Below, one piece after another: positions 52,948 to 62,876 of a DNA stretch of 64,000 nucleotides; position 1 is the first letter of the stretch; each line of letters begins with the position of its first letter. The notes under the pieces were generated by a model that saw nothing but the letters and a program-made list of their open reading frames with translations, was not told where the DNA came from and ran no database searches. Location: NCBI GenBank assembly GCA_017395545.1, contig JAFPUF010000009.1, forward strand, positions 1 to 64,000. The letters are read 5' to 3'. The position numbers and the translations under genes are program-made. Origin of the DNA: Treponema sp. (GTDB lineage Bacteria > Spirochaetota > Spirochaetia > Treponematales > Treponemataceae).

Positions 52948-53931
52948 CTATTCGAGCCAGCATCTTACTTTATGTCCTGACGAAATTTCTTTCCATTCTG
53001 GTATCTGAGAACTGCATTTTCCGGTTGCTTGCGGGCACCGGTGTGCAAACGGACAGCCGTGCAGCGATTCAAGAGTTGTTTTGACTTCTCCATGATTTAT
53101 ATTTCCTGAAGAATCATTGTTTCCTGCGAAAAGAAGTTTTGTATACGGATGTGCTGCCGTTTTGTAAAGGTCTGAAGCTGGAGCTTCTTCAACGAGAAGA
53201 CCTCTGTACATAACTCCGATAGTATCACAGAAATAGCATGAGACTCGCAGATCATGAGCGATAAAAAGAAATGAAAGGCCCCGTTTTTCACGGATTTCCT
53301 GCAGAAGGTTAAGAATCTGACTCTGGACCGAAACGTCAAGTGCGCTTACAACCTCATCGCAGAACATGACCTGGGGCTTCATTATGAGGGCGCGTGCGAT
53401 TGAGATTCTCTGCCGCTGACCGCCTGAAAATTCTGAAGGATGTTTTTCAAGATCAAGAGGGTCGAGTCCTGCTTCTTCCATTATGCCCGCTGCTTCTTCA
53501 TAAGCCGTTTTTTTCCCTGGCCAGATTGAAGAATATTTATAACTTGCAGTGAGAATATTGAATATCGTCATTCTCGGGTTTAGAGAACGTGACGGATCCT
53601 GGAAGACATATTTGATTTTTTCGCGGTATTGACGCAATTCTTTACGACTGTACAAAAGTATATTCTGAGGTTTTCCTGGAAGCGCCCTGTACAAGACTTT
53701 TCCGTCGTCTGCCTTGTACATCCGTACCAGCATCCTTGCCGTTGTTGTTTTACCGCATCCGCTTTCGCCGACAAGACCATAAGTCTTTCCACGCTCGATT
53801 CCGAATGAGACATCGTTTACAGCGTATACAAACCTGTCGTTTTTTGCAAAAAATCCTGCATCGAGTGTAAATTTTTTTGTGAGATGCTCTGCCTGAATAA
53901 TATAATCAGAAATTAAATTGTTATTTTCCAT
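52948..53931 (-). CDS. Oligopeptide-type ABC transporter ATP-binding protein (OppF-like), lone gene
   Basis: 327 residues from the ATG at 53931, which overlaps the end of uvrB by 11 bases. A longer frame lacks the OppF-like N-terminus. Walker A GLVGESGCGKTTTARML, Q-loop YVFQDPSRSLNPRMTI, signature FSGGQRQRISIARAL and Walker B VMFCDEVVSALDVSVQ are intact. The C-terminal oligopeptide-ABC extension has HPYTKLLFAG and the Cys cluster GCPFAHRCPQATGKC. Partners (OppA-D) are not adjacent, so it probably works with a transporter encoded elsewhere. Confidence 0.86.
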   Translation of the reverse strand: MENNNLISDYIIQAEHLTKKFTLDAGFFAKNDRFVYAVNDVSFGIERGKTYGLVGESGCGKTTTARMLVRMYKADDGKVLYRALPGKPQNILLYSRKELRQYREKIKYVFQDPSRSLNPRMTIFNILTASYKYSSIWPGKKTAYEEAAGIMEEAGLDPLDLEKHPSEFSGGQRQRISIARALIMKPQVMFCDEVVSALDVSVQSQILNLLQEIREKRGLSFLFIAHDLRVSCYFCDTIGVMYRGLLVEEAPASDLYKTAAHPYTKLLFAGNNDSSGNINHGEVKTTLESLHGCPFAHRCPQATGKCSSQIPEWKEISSGHKVRCWLE

Positions 53932-55918
53932 ATGTCCGCTCAATTTCAAGAATCTGATCTCTAACCGCCGCAGCCTGCTCGTACTCCAGCCTGTCCGCAA
54001 AGTCACTCATCTGTTTTTTGAGTGCTTCAATCAGCTTTTTACGCTGCTTCGGGTCGAAGAGGTTCGCACTCTTTTTGAGAACGCCAAGCTCGATTTCGGC
54101 TTCTTCTTCGGCATCGGCTTGCTGGCGAACGAGAATGTCCTGAACTGCCTTTGAGACTGTGTGTGGCGTGATTCCGTGCTCTTCGTTGTATTTCTGCTGG
54201 ATTTCACGGCGGCGTTTGGTTTCGGCTACGGTCTCCTTGATTGCAGACGTGATGTTGTCGGCGTACATTACGACCATGCCGTTTTCGTTTCGGGCAGCCC
54301 GGCCTACAATCTGAATCAAACTTGTCGTTGAGCGCAAGAATCCGATTTTGTCTGCATCAAGAATTGCGATAAAACTGACTTCCGGCAAATCGATACCTTC
54401 TCGCAAAAGGTTGATACCAATCAAAACATCGATTTCACCGGTTCGGAGAGACTTCAAGATTTCGACTCGCTCAAAAGTGTCGATTTCGGAGTGAATGTAT
54501 TTTACTTTGAGGTTTAGCCCCAGAAGATAGTCCGTCAAATCTTCCGCCATCTTTTTGGTCAGAGTAAGAATCAGGCTTCGCTCGCCCTTTTCGATTCGTG
54601 CCTTGACTTCTTTGTAAATGTCTTCCATCTGACCTTCGCTCGGGCGGATGTCGATAATCGGGTCAAGAAGACCTGTCGGACGGATAATCTGCTCAACGAC
54701 CTGAGAACTCTGCTTGATTTCATCCGGGCGGGGAGTTGCGGTGACATAAATCACCTGATTTATCTTCTTCCAGAATTCGTCGGATTTAAGCGGACGGTTA
54801 TCAAGCGCACTTGGCAGGCGGAAACCAAAGTCAACAAGATTCTGCTTACGGCTTCGGTCGCCCTCATACATCGCACCAATCTGCGGAACCGTGACATGAG
54901 CCTCATCAATAAGACACAAAAAATCGTCCGGGAAGTAGTGAAGAAGGGTTGCTGGTGGCTCGCCGGTCTTTCGGCCGGAAATCGGGCCTGAATAGTTTTC
55001 GATTCCTGAGCAGTAGCCCATTTCCTTCATCATCTCGATATCGTAAGTCGTGCGGGTTTTGAGTCTTTCGGCTTCAAGCATTTTTCCTGCCGCCTGTAAA
55101 GTCTCGACCCGCTCTTCAAGTTCTTTTTCTATTCTCTCGGTTGCGGCTAAGAGCGCATCATGCGGAACGACGAAGTGTTTTGCCGGGTAAAGCTGAAGCT
55201 CATCAAGCTCTTCTTCGGTCGCACGGTTCAGGACATTGAATCTTTTTATGCTTGAAATCTCATCAAAATCAAGCTCAATGCGGTAGGCAGTATTGGTCTC
55301 CATGTAAGGCGGATAAACCTCGATTACATCTCCCCGGACACGGAAATTTCCCCTGTCGAGAACCATGTCGTTGCGCTGATACTGAATCGAAGCCAAATCC
55401 CGTTCAAACTTTCGCAAATCAAGAATCTCGCCCTTTTCGATGTGAACGCGCATGTCCTTGTATAAGTCAGGCATACCCAGGCCGTAAATGCAGCTCACGG
55501 TAGCCACGACGATAACATCACGCCGTTCCATCAGAGAATAAGTGGCGGCAAGACGGAGCTTATCAATCTCGTCGTTTACATCGGCATCTTTTTCGATATA
55601 CAAATCGCGCGCAGGAACATAGGCTTCCGGCTGATAGTAGTCGTAATATGAGACAAAATACTCAACCGCATTGTTCGGAAAAAAAGACTTGAACTCACGG
55701 TAAAGCTGTGCGGAAAGGGTCTTGTTATGGCTGATTATAAGCGTGGGCCTCTGAACCTTTTCGATGATTTTTGCCATCGTAAAAGTTTTTCCAGAGCCGG
55801 TAACGCCCTTGAGAGTCTGATAACGGTCGCCTTTGAGAAAACCAGAGCTGAGTTTTTCGATTGCTTCGCCCTGATCGCCCGAAGGCTGATAAGGGCTTAC
55901 GACTTGGAATTTACGCAT
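53921..55918 (-). CDS. uvrB: Excinuclease ABC subunit B
   Basis: 665 residues. Helicase motif I GVTGSGKTFTMAK, the beta-hairpin region YYDYYQPEAYVPARDLYIEKD, DEAHVTVPQ (DExH), SLILTLTKKMAEDLTDYL and QIVGRAARN are all present. The C-terminal UVR domain (LIEALKKQMSDFADRLEYEQAAAVRDQI) completes the protein. UvrB opens damaged DNA for incision by UvrC. It starts 6 bases after the V-type ATPase A subunit gene, an unusual neighbour, and overlaps oppF at its 3' end. Confidence 0.97.
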   Translation of the reverse strand: MRKFQVVSPYQPSGDQGEAIEKLSSGFLKGDRYQTLKGVTGSGKTFTMAKIIEKVQRPTLIISHNKTLSAQLYREFKSFFPNNAVEYFVSYYDYYQPEAYVPARDLYIEKDADVNDEIDKLRLAATYSLMERRDVIVVATVSCIYGLGMPDLYKDMRVHIEKGEILDLRKFERDLASIQYQRNDMVLDRGNFRVRGDVIEVYPPYMETNTAYRIELDFDEISSIKRFNVLNRATEEELDELQLYPAKHFVVPHDALLAATERIEKELEERVETLQAAGKMLEAERLKTRTTYDIEMMKEMGYCSGIENYSGPISGRKTGEPPATLLHYFPDDFLCLIDEAHVTVPQIGAMYEGDRSRKQNLVDFGFRLPSALDNRPLKSDEFWKKINQVIYVTATPRPDEIKQSSQVVEQIIRPTGLLDPIIDIRPSEGQMEDIYKEVKARIEKGERSLILTLTKKMAEDLTDYLLGLNLKVKYIHSEIDTFERVEILKSLRTGEIDVLIGINLLREGIDLPEVSFIAILDADKIGFLRSTTSLIQIVGRAARNENGMVVMYADNITSAIKETVAETKRRREIQQKYNEEHGITPHTVSKAVQDILVRQQADAEEEAEIELGVLKKSANLFDPKQRKKLIEALKKQMSDFADRLEYEQAAAVRDQILEIERTYGK

Positions 55919-55924
55919 CAGAAG

Positions 55925-57691
55925 TTAGCGTTTGTACTGGCGTTCAAGGTTTCCCATCTGCTCGTCAAGACGGCCTTCGACTTCCTTTATCATTTCAAGT
56001 TTGTCGTTCGGCACTGATGACTTCAGGCGTACGATTTCGTCCTTGATCGGAAGAGACGTGACTGTTGGAAGAGGCGCACCTGCTTTGATTACTGCGAGCG
56101 CACGCTTGTAGTAGGTCATCATCAGCATGAGGATTGCAATCTGCTTTTCAGGAACAGAATAAACATCGACCGCATCGAAGGCGCTCTGCTGTAAGAAGCC
56201 GTTTTTAATCATGTCGGCAACAGTGAGGACAATTCGTTTTTCGTCCGGGAGAGCGTCAGGTCCAATCAAACGGACAATCTGCTGAAGTCTCTGTTCGTCC
56301 TTCAAAAGTTCAAGTGCGCTCAGACGAACCTCAGCCCAGGCAGGGTCGAGTTTGTCCCACCATTCACGGATTTCCTCAGCATATTCAGAATAGCTTTCAA
56401 TCCAGCCGATAGCAGGATAATGTCGTGCGTTTGCAAGCTCCCGGTTGAGTGCCCAGAAACAGCGGATAAATCGCTTTGTATGCTGTGTTACAGGCTCCGA
56501 GAAGTCACCACCCGGAGGAGAGACCGCACCGATTACAGAAACAGAACCTTCTTCACCGCAAAGAGTGTTTACTCGTCCTGCTCTTTCGTAGAATTCTGCC
56601 AGGCGGGTCGGAAGATAAGCCGGGAAGCCCTCTTCTGCAGGCATTTCTTCCATTCGGCCGGAAAGCTCTCGCAAAGCCTCAGCCCAGCGGGAAGTTGAGT
56701 CTGCCATGATAGCGACATGCATTCCCATGTCACGATAATACTCTGCGAGCGTGATTCCCGAATAAAGAGAAACTTCACGAGCCGCAACAGGCATGTTTGA
56801 AGTGTTCGCAATCAAAATCGTTCGTTCCATGAGCGAGCGACCAGTGCGAGGGTCTATCAATGTCGGGAATTCTGTGAGAACATCGGTCATTTCGTTGCCA
56901 CGCTCACCACATCCAATGTATACGATTAAGTCAGCATCACACCATTTTGCGATAGCGTGCTGTGTCATAGTTTTACCTGTTCCGAAACCGCCAGGAATAG
57001 CTGCCGTTCCGCCCTTACTGAGCGGGAAAAAGACATCGATTACACGCTGGCCAGTTACCAGAGGCTGAGAAACCTCAAGTTTTTGTGCGTATGGGCGCGG
57101 ATTTCGGAGGGGCCAGTAGTGAGAAAGCTTGATTTCCTCGTCTAAATCTGTGGTGGCGATTACATCATCAACAGTATATTCGCCCTCACCCTTGAAAGTT
57201 TTGAGAGTTTTTCCTTTTACCGTTGGCGGTACCATGATTTTGTGGCGGATTGACTGTGTTTCCTGAACATAGCCCAAGACCATGCCACAAGAAATCGTCA
57301 TTCCTTCAGAAACGCCCTCGGCGACAGTCATCTTCCATTTTTTTTCTGTGTCGATTGGTTCAGTTCGCTCACCAGGAATAAGGAATGCTCCTGACTTCTC
57401 GAACATGTTTTTAAGAGGTCGCTGAATTCCGTCGTAAATTGTTCCAACAAGGCCAGGTCCAAGCCTCAGAGAAAGAGGACGGCCGTTACAGATGACTTCT
57501 TCACCGACTTTCATGCCAGTGTCGTCTTCATAAACCTGAATTGTTGCCTTTCCTTCGTTCTGACGGATAATTTCACCGATGATTTTTTTGTTTCCGACAT
57601 CGACTACATCATAAAGACCGCAGCCTTCCAGCCCTTCGGCGTAAACAATCGGGCCGGAGATTCTTGTGATTCTTCCTTTTATTTCGCTCAT
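55925..57691 (-). CDS. atpA: V-type ATP synthase/ATPase catalytic subunit A
   Basis: 588 residues. P-loop [17 protein letters not shown], then [15 protein letters not shown], the [31 protein letters not shown] block and the bulge-domain region (residues ~115-185) that marks the A subunit. It hydrolyses or makes ATP in the peripheral V1 head. The GTG/ATG region overlaps the end of the E subunit gene by 4 bases. Unusually, subunits B, D, I and K do not follow; uvrB does. Confidence 0.96.
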   Translation of the reverse strand: MSEIKGRITRISGPIVYAEGLEGCGLYDVVDVGNKKIIGEIIRQNEGKATIQVYEDDTGMKVGEEVICNGRPLSLRLGPGLVGTIYDGIQRPLKNMFEKSGAFLIPGERTEPIDTEKKWKMTVAEGVSEGMTISCGMVLGYVQETQSIRHKIMVPPTVKGKTLKTFKGEGEYTVDDVIATTDLDEEIKLSHYWPLRNPRPYAQKLEVSQPLVTGQRVIDVFFPLSKGGTAAIPGGFGTGKTMTQHAIAKWCDADLIVYIGCGERGNEMTDVLTEFPTLIDPRTGRSLMERTILIANTSNMPVAAREVSLYSGITLAEYYRDMGMHVAIMADSTSRWAEALRELSGRMEEMPAEEGFPAYLPTRLAEFYERAGRVNTLCGEEGSVSVIGAVSPPGGDFSEPVTQHTKRFIRCFWALNRELANARHYPAIGWIESYSEYAEEIREWWDKLDPAWAEVRLSALELLKDEQRLQQIVRLIGPDALPDEKRIVLTVADMIKNGFLQQSAFDAVDVYSVPEKQIAILMLMMTYYKRALAVIKAGAPLPTVTSLPIKDEIVRLKSSVPNDKLEMIKEVEGRLDEQMGNLERQYKR

Positions 57692-58323
57692 TCTGGCAGC
57701 CTCCCGCCGAACAGTTTTACTGCAAGTTCCATACTGTATTTGTCTTTGATTTCACGGACAGTCTGGTCAACTGTAGCCCGAATTTTGATGAATCCGTCGT
57801 CAGAAGAAAGAATCACGCCTTCGTGGAATGTGTTTCCAAAAGTCTCTTCTTCTCCGGACATTTCAAACGAGATTTCTTCGACTTTGCCAATATTTTTAAG
57901 ATTTTTTTCCAGCATTTTCTTTGCTGTGCTGAGTTTAAAACCAAATACGGCTGCATTTATTTTTTTCTGGAGACACTCTTCAGGCAAGTTTTTAAGTCGC
58001 TTTTCGATAAGTGAAAGTCTTTTTTCTTCCCCAAGATTTTCAAGGTATTCATTGAAAGCCTTTGAGACTGAATCGCTGTAAAAAGAAACAAGGAAACGCC
58101 CTTTTTCAAGCGGTAATGCTTCCGAAACAGATTTTTCTGCCTGGGTATATTTTGAAGAATAATAAGATTCTTTCTGATTCTTAGCCTCAGTTACACGGCG
58201 TTCAACGTCAGACAGAATTGTTTTGCTGTCTTCTTCTGCACGTGAGAGAATTTTTTCAGCTTTCTTGCGTGCATCAGCTTCAATTTCTTTATCAAGTATT
58301 TCAGTAGACCTAAGTTCTTCCAT
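57688..58323 (-). CDS. atpE: V-type ATP synthase/ATPase subunit E (peripheral stalk)
   Basis: 211 residues. A long charged N-terminal helix ([25 protein letters not shown]) is followed by a globular C-terminal domain with [24 protein letters not shown], as in subunit E/NtpE. The peripheral stalk ties the head to the membrane part. It is encoded directly before subunit A with a 4-base overlap. GAGG precedes the ATG and a near-consensus promoter lies just upstream. Confidence 0.85.
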   Translation of the reverse strand: MEELRSTEILDKEIEADARKKAEKILSRAEEDSKTILSDVERRVTEAKNQKESYYSSKYTQAEKSVSEALPLEKGRFLVSFYSDSVSKAFNEYLENLGEEKRLSLIEKRLKNLPEECLQKKINAAVFGFKLSTAKKMLEKNLKNIGKVEEISFEMSGEEETFGNTFHEGVILSSDDGFIKIRATVDQTVREIKDKYSMELAVKLFGGRLPE

Positions 58324-58349
58324 AAGACCTCAATTTAATTATTATTAAA

Positions 58350-58378
58350 ATTATAATACAAGTGGAAGTAATTGTCGA
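58350..58378 (-). promoter_or_regulatory. Sigma-70 promoter for the atpE-atpA-uvrB-oppF genes
   Basis: On the minus strand TCGACA (58378-58373), a 17-base spacer and TATAAT (58355-58350). The predicted start leaves a ~20-base leader before the E subunit ATG. Confidence 0.7.
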
Positions 58379-58412
58379 TAAGATTTAAAAAATCTTTTAT
58401 GATGGTCTGTTT

Positions 58413-59528
58413 TTACTTTTTACCGAGTATCTTCGCAAAGTAATGAAAATCTCCGCTCATCGCAAGCATGAAAAGTCCTGCGATTATTGCAATTCCGACA
58501 TACTGAACGGCATTTCGTACTTTTGGGGAAACACGCACGCCGAAAATTGCCTCAATAATCGATGTAATAACCAGAAATCCGTCCAGAATCGGGACCGGAA
58601 GAAGGTTCATAATGAAAAGCGAAATACTGATTAATGCCATAAACTGAAGAACTGATACGATTCCGTTCCGAAATCCCGAAGAAAATCCCGATTTTGCAGT
58701 CTCTCCCATCATAGATGTGATTCTGGCTGGTCCCGCAAGGCTCTCGCTCACATTCACGCCCTTAAAAAGTGTGGCGATTCCCTTGAAAGAAAGATAAATC
58801 ATTTTGAAAGTCTCGGAAAAGCCCTGACCAATAGCCGGGAAGAACGAATATCTTTTTGCCTCTTTTTTTGCGACTGAAGAAGGATCACTCATAACTCCGA
58901 TTTTGCCTTCGCCGGTAGACTTGTTCATGTCCGTGTGAACTGTAAATTCAATCTGCTCGCCGTTGCGGTCAACAAGAACAAGAATATCCTCGTCCGGGTG
59001 AACTGCGACTTCTTCGTAAAGCTCCGAAAAATCCGTAATTTCTTTTTGATTGATTCTGATGATTTTATCGCCGCTCAAAATTCCCGCATCCGCCGCCGCT
59101 GAATGAAGCTCAGGGTAATCTTCCGTTGCAAGACGAATCTGGTTTGTGGCAGAGTAATAAGTATAGCCCGTGAGAGCAATAACAAAAAATGCAAAAACCG
59201 AGAACAAAAAATTTGCGAAAGGACCTGCGAATCCGATGATTGCACGGAAAACAGCCTTTACGCCGTAAAAAGAATCTTTCTCAAGAACGACATTTGAATT
59301 ACAGCTTTCTTCAAAATCTTTCTCGCCCTTCATCGCACAGTATCCGCCGAAAGGAAGGAGCGAAAGCCTCCAGTCTGTTCCACGCCATTCCTTATGAAGA
59401 AGGACAGGCCCCATTCCGATTGAGAATGCCTCGACCGAAACTCCAGAAGCCTTAGAAGCAAGAAAATGGCCCAGTTCATGAATAAAAACGAGAAAACCTA
59501 AAAGAATAATTCCGATTATTATAGTCAT
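58413..59528 (-). CDS. rseP: Site-2 intramembrane zinc protease RseP/RasP
   Basis: 371 residues from the ATG at 59528; a GTG at 59549 would add seven residues and neither has a clear ribosome site. The active-site helix is FIHELGHFLASKASGV (HExxH) and the second zinc ligand lies in NLLPVPILDGFLVITS (LDG). A PDZ domain with SGDKIIRINQKEITDFSELYEEV lies between membrane helices. It cleaves membrane-bound anti-sigma factors or signal peptide remnants. It lies downstream of dxr in the conserved treponemal order. Confidence 0.93.
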   Translation of the reverse strand: MTIIIGIILLGFLVFIHELGHFLASKASGVSVEAFSIGMGPVLLHKEWRGTDWRLSLLPFGGYCAMKGEKDFEESCNSNVVLEKDSFYGVKAVFRAIIGFAGPFANFLFSVFAFFVIALTGYTYYSATNQIRLATEDYPELHSAAADAGILSGDKIIRINQKEITDFSELYEEVAVHPDEDILVLVDRNGEQIEFTVHTDMNKSTGEGKIGVMSDPSSVAKKEAKRYSFFPAIGQGFSETFKMIYLSFKGIATLFKGVNVSESLAGPARITSMMGETAKSGFSSGFRNGIVSVLQFMALISISLFIMNLLPVPILDGFLVITSIIEAIFGVRVSPKVRNAVQYVGIAIIAGLFMLAMSGDFHYFAKILGKK

Positions 59529-59575
59529 AATAAAATTTAAGTTTCTCACAGAGCTTAGGTGTACACGGAGATTAT

Positions 59576-60703
59576 TTACTCTGTGGTCTCTGTGCGCTCC
59601 GTGAGGAATTTTTCTGATATCTCACGCGACTGCCTGTCTGCCTCGAACACATCTTCCAAATCCCGTGGATTGTGCGACCAGTCTGAGCCGTGGAGGACTT
59701 TTCCGACAAGCTGTGCAATCTCCAAAAAGCCGATTTTTCCGTCGATGAAAGCCTGAACCGCGATTTCGTTCGCAGCATTGAACACGATAGGGTAAGAGCC
59801 GCCTTTTTCAGCGGATTCAAACGCCAGCCCGAGCATCGGGAAGTCGTCCATGCGTGGTTTTTCAAAAGTGAGCGTTCTCTTTCCGTCAAGGGTATCTGTC
59901 AAATCAAAAGGCTTCATAATAGAAGGGAGAATTTCCGGCCAGTCCAGTGCCTGAAGAATCGGGTGCTTCATGTCTGGTTCCGAAAACTGCCCGTAAACGA
60001 TTCCGTCCTTTGTACGCACGAGAGAATGAATCACGCTCTGCGGATGAACGACAACCTGAACCTTACTTGCTTTTACATCAAAAAGACGGACTGCCTCAAT
60101 GACTTCAAGACCTTTGTTTCCCAAAGTCGCTGAGTCAATCGTGATTTTAACGCCCATATCCCAGGTCGGGTGCTTTAATGCGTCTGCCACAGTCACATTC
60201 GCAAGTTTTTCTCGTGGGAATGTGCGGAACGGGCCTCCGCTCGCCGTAATCACGATTTTGTCGATATTTTCTTTTTTGCACTGATTGACGAGAGTGAAAA
60301 TCGCTGAGTGTTCAGAGTCAACCGGAAGAATTCGTGAACCGCTTTTTTTTGCCGCCTCGAACATAAGGGGACCTGACATTACGACAGTCTCTTTGTTGGC
60401 AAGAGCCAAATCAACTCCGGCTTCCAGAACAGCCATGCTCGGCCTCAAACCTGCACTTCCTGCGATTCCGTTCACAACGATGTCAGGCTGAGCCTTTTCG
60501 ATAAGATTTTTGATTCCGTCGATTCCATCTGTTTTTGTGAGAGAAGTAGGGCAGTTGAATTCTTTTCCAAGCCGCTCAAGTTCGTCTTTTTTTGAATTCG
60601 CCGTGATTCCCGCGCAGACAAAGCGGTCTTTCTGATTTCGTAAAATATCAAGCGTACTCGTTCCGATAGAGCCGGTACAGCCAAGAACTAAGATTTTTTT
60701 CAT
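59576..60703 (-). CDS. dxr: 1-deoxy-D-xylulose-5-phosphate reductoisomerase
   Basis: 375 residues. The NADPH-binding start is LGCTGSIGTSTLDILRN, followed by NKETVVMSGPLMF, the metal-site residues in LPVDSEHSAIF, the TASGGPFR flexible loop and HPTWDMGVKITIDSATLGNKGLEVIEA. Dxr makes MEP in the non-mevalonate isoprenoid pathway, feeding the undecaprenyl phosphate made by the nearby uppS. It starts 1 base after the stop of cdsA. Confidence 0.96.
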   Translation of the reverse strand: MKKILVLGCTGSIGTSTLDILRNQKDRFVCAGITANSKKDELERLGKEFNCPTSLTKTDGIDGIKNLIEKAQPDIVVNGIAGSAGLRPSMAVLEAGVDLALANKETVVMSGPLMFEAAKKSGSRILPVDSEHSAIFTLVNQCKKENIDKIVITASGGPFRTFPREKLANVTVADALKHPTWDMGVKITIDSATLGNKGLEVIEAVRLFDVKASKVQVVVHPQSVIHSLVRTKDGIVYGQFSEPDMKHPILQALDWPEILPSIMKPFDLTDTLDGKRTLTFEKPRMDDFPMLGLAFESAEKGGSYPIVFNAANEIAVQAFIDGKIGFLEIAQLVGKVLHGSDWSHNPRDLEDVFEADRQSREISEKFLTERTETTE

Positions 60704-61549
60704 TTAGAATAAAAAGTTGATTCCAAAATAATAAACCGGAGCGACAAACAAAATGCTGTCAATTGAATCCAAAACTCCGCCACGACCAGGAATAAGCGTT
60801 CCTGAATCTTTTATTCCGACTGAGCGCTTGATTACGCTCTCAATTAAATCTCCGATTATAGCTACAAAAGCAATAAAGAATGAAAGAATCAGAATTTTTG
60901 CAAGTGAGCCTGTGAAAACTTCTGGAAAAAGATAGTGAGCCACGCTTCCTGTGAGCATTGTTCCTGCAAAACCGCCTATAAAACCTGCTACGGATTTGTT
61001 CGGACTTGCTTTTATAAAGCCCTTGTTGTTCTTTCCGAAGGAAACACCGAAAAACCAGGCAACAGAGTCGCACATACAGACCAGTAAAAAGAAAAAAGCA
61101 AGTATTTCTCTGGAGTGAGCATGTGTTGTAAGTCTTGATACAAAACTTGTGAGATAGCCAGTGTAAAAAATGATAAAAGATGATGTAAGAAGGTGTGAAA
61201 CAGAATTTTCAAAAGTTTTTGCCGTTAAAACTTCAAATGCCATGCATATAAGAATAGAAAATACAAAAGAATAATCGATAAATTCAAAAGGCTTTTCTAA
61301 CACCGATGAAACAGCACAGACAAAAACAGGAATTACGGCCGTTATAAGAACAAGAGGCCGGCATTGAAGAGAGAATTTTGCAGACAAAAGCGTGTAAAGT
61401 TCCCTGGCTCCGAACAAAGAAGCTGCAAAAGCCAGCATATGAAAAGCAATATGATTAAACTGATTGAAATAAACGAGACAAATAACTAAAGGCAAGCCCA
61501 CAAAAAAAACAAGCAGCCTCGCTAAAACTTTATTCATTGAATTCCTCAT
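60704..61549 (-). CDS. cdsA: Phosphatidate cytidylyltransferase
   Basis: 281 residues with about seven membrane helices. The C-terminal signature SVIKRSVGIKDSGTLIPG is followed by GGVLDSIDSILFVAPVYYF, which matches the CDP-alcohol-forming family pattern. The cytosolic ASPNKSVAGFIGGFAGTM segment is also typical. It makes CDP-diacylglycerol for phospholipid synthesis. Its ATG (or the second Met four codons in) overlaps the last base of uppS. Confidence 0.94.
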   Translation of the reverse strand: MRNSMNKVLARLLVFFVGLPLVICLVYFNQFNHIAFHMLAFAASLFGARELYTLLSAKFSLQCRPLVLITAVIPVFVCAVSSVLEKPFEFIDYSFVFSILICMAFEVLTAKTFENSVSHLLTSSFIIFYTGYLTSFVSRLTTHAHSREILAFFFLLVCMCDSVAWFFGVSFGKNNKGFIKASPNKSVAGFIGGFAGTMLTGSVAHYLFPEVFTGSLAKILILSFFIAFVAIIGDLIESVIKRSVGIKDSGTLIPGRGGVLDSIDSILFVAPVYYFGINFLF

Positions 61550-62268
61550 TATTGATTCGGAACTGCTCCGAACCGTCTGTTTCTCTGCTGAAATTTTTCA
61601 ATATCAGTAAAGAATTCTTTTTCATTATAATCAGGCCAGAGTGTATCTGTAAAGATAAACTCGGCATAAGCACACTGCCATAAAAGAAAATTGCTTAATC
61701 TTTCTTCGCCACCAGTTCGAATCATGAGATCCACTGGGGGCAAAGATGGAATATCAAGCGAATTTGTGATAGTGTCCTCAGTTATATTTTCGGCATTTAT
61801 ACCGTTTGAAATCAATTTTTTTACACCGCGTACAATTTCATTGCGGCTTCCGTAGTTAATGGCAAGAACGCATGTCGTTCCTGTAAAATGTTCTGTATCT
61901 TTTTTAGCGTTTAGAATTTCGTTGCGTACATCCTGTGGTAAACCTTCAAGATCGCCGATATGTTCGATTTTAATACCGTTCTTTTTGTAAAAATCAAATT
62001 CTGCGCGCAAATGTCCTTTTATAAGTCCCATTAAATAACCGACTTCTTCCTGAGCGCGCTTCCAGTTTTCAGTAGAGAAAGTGTAAAGAGTCACATATTT
62101 GATTCCGAGGTTTGCTGCCGAGGCTACAATTTTTTTAGCACTTGTCAAGCCTTCTTTGTGACCAGCAGTTCTTGGTAATCCTCGTTTTTTTGCCCAGCGG
62201 CCGTTTCCATCCATGATGATTGCAACATGTTCAGGAACTCCGCGGGCAATAATTTCTTCGGCAGTCAT
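61549..62268 (-). CDS. uppS: Undecaprenyl (isoprenyl) diphosphate synthase
   Basis: 239 residues. Conserved cis-prenyltransferase regions: VAIIMDGNGRWAKKRGLPRTAGH with the catalytic Asp, LYTFSTENWKR, and the C-terminal LMIRTGGEERLSNFLLWQCAYAEFIF, then TLWPDYNEKEF. It elongates farnesyl diphosphate to the C55 carrier lipid for peptidoglycan. The stop of frr adjoins its start. It sits in the frr-uppS-cdsA-dxr-rseP run common in bacteria. Confidence 0.96.
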   Translation of the reverse strand: MTAEEIIARGVPEHVAIIMDGNGRWAKKRGLPRTAGHKEGLTSAKKIVASAANLGIKYVTLYTFSTENWKRAQEEVGYLMGLIKGHLRAEFDFYKKNGIKIEHIGDLEGLPQDVRNEILNAKKDTEHFTGTTCVLAINYGSRNEIVRGVKKLISNGINAENITEDTITNSLDIPSLPPVDLMIRTGGEERLSNFLLWQCAYAEFIFTDTLWPDYNEKEFFTDIEKFQQRNRRFGAVPNQ

Positions 62269-62811
62269 TTATGCCATGATTTCCTTTTCTTTGGCGTCGC
62301 AGATTGTCTGAATTTCTGCGATATATTTGTCGGTGAGTTTCTGAAGATCGTCAGTCTCTTTTTTGAGCTGGTCTTCTGTAATTTCACCTGCTTTCTGCTG
62401 CTTTTTAAGGTCATCGTTTCCGTCGCGGCGAATGTTTCTGATTGTTGTCTTGTAATTTTCGCCACAAGCTTTTGCCTGCTTGCAGAGTTCTTTTCGGCGG
62501 TCAGCGGTGAGGGCAGGGATGGCGATTCGGATAACTTTTCCGTCGTTTGACGGGTTAAGTCCCAGGTCAGCGACGAGAATTGCCTTTTCAATTTCTGTAA
62601 TCAAAGATTTATCAAACGGGGAAATAACTACAGAGCGTGCCTCTGGAATTGAGATTTGAGCAACCTGAGAAAGTGGTGATTTTGCTCCATAGTAATCAAC
62701 GCGAACTTTGTCAAAAAGTGAAGCTGAAGCGCGTCCTGTTCGAATTGTATTCATCTCATTTTTGAGACCTTCAATAGTTTTGTCCATTTTAGACTTTGCA
62801 TCAAATGCCAT
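62269..62811 (-). CDS. frr: Ribosome recycling factor
   Basis: 180 residues from [11 protein letters not shown] (ATG at 62811, with GGAGG upstream). Family features are the helical start with [27 protein letters not shown], then [25 protein letters not shown] and [21 protein letters not shown]. The fold is a three-helix bundle plus a small domain, mimicking tRNA. With EF-G it splits post-termination ribosomes. An in-frame ATG ten codons earlier lacks a ribosome site. Confidence 0.96.
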   Translation of the reverse strand: MAFDAKSKMDKTIEGLKNEMNTIRTGRASASLFDKVRVDYYGAKSPLSQVAQISIPEARSVVISPFDKSLITEIEKAILVADLGLNPSNDGKVIRIAIPALTADRRKELCKQAKACGENYKTTIRNIRRDGNDDLKKQQKAGEITEDQLKKETDDLQKLTDKYIAEIQTICDAKEKEIMA

Positions 62812-62840
62812 ATTTTCCTCCGTTTTTAGTTTAAAGTACA

Positions 62841-62868
62841 AAGAACGGTCAGATTGCTGACCGTTCTT
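62841..62868 (-). terminator. Hairpin between tsf and frr
   Basis: AAGAACGGTCAG (62841-62852) and CTGACCGTTCTT (62857-62868) form a perfect 12-base-pair stem with a 4-base loop. On the minus strand only a short T-run (TTCTTTG) follows, so termination is probably partial. It would lower expression of frr and the envelope genes relative to tsf. Confidence 0.55.
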
Positions 62869-62876
62869 AAAAAGAA

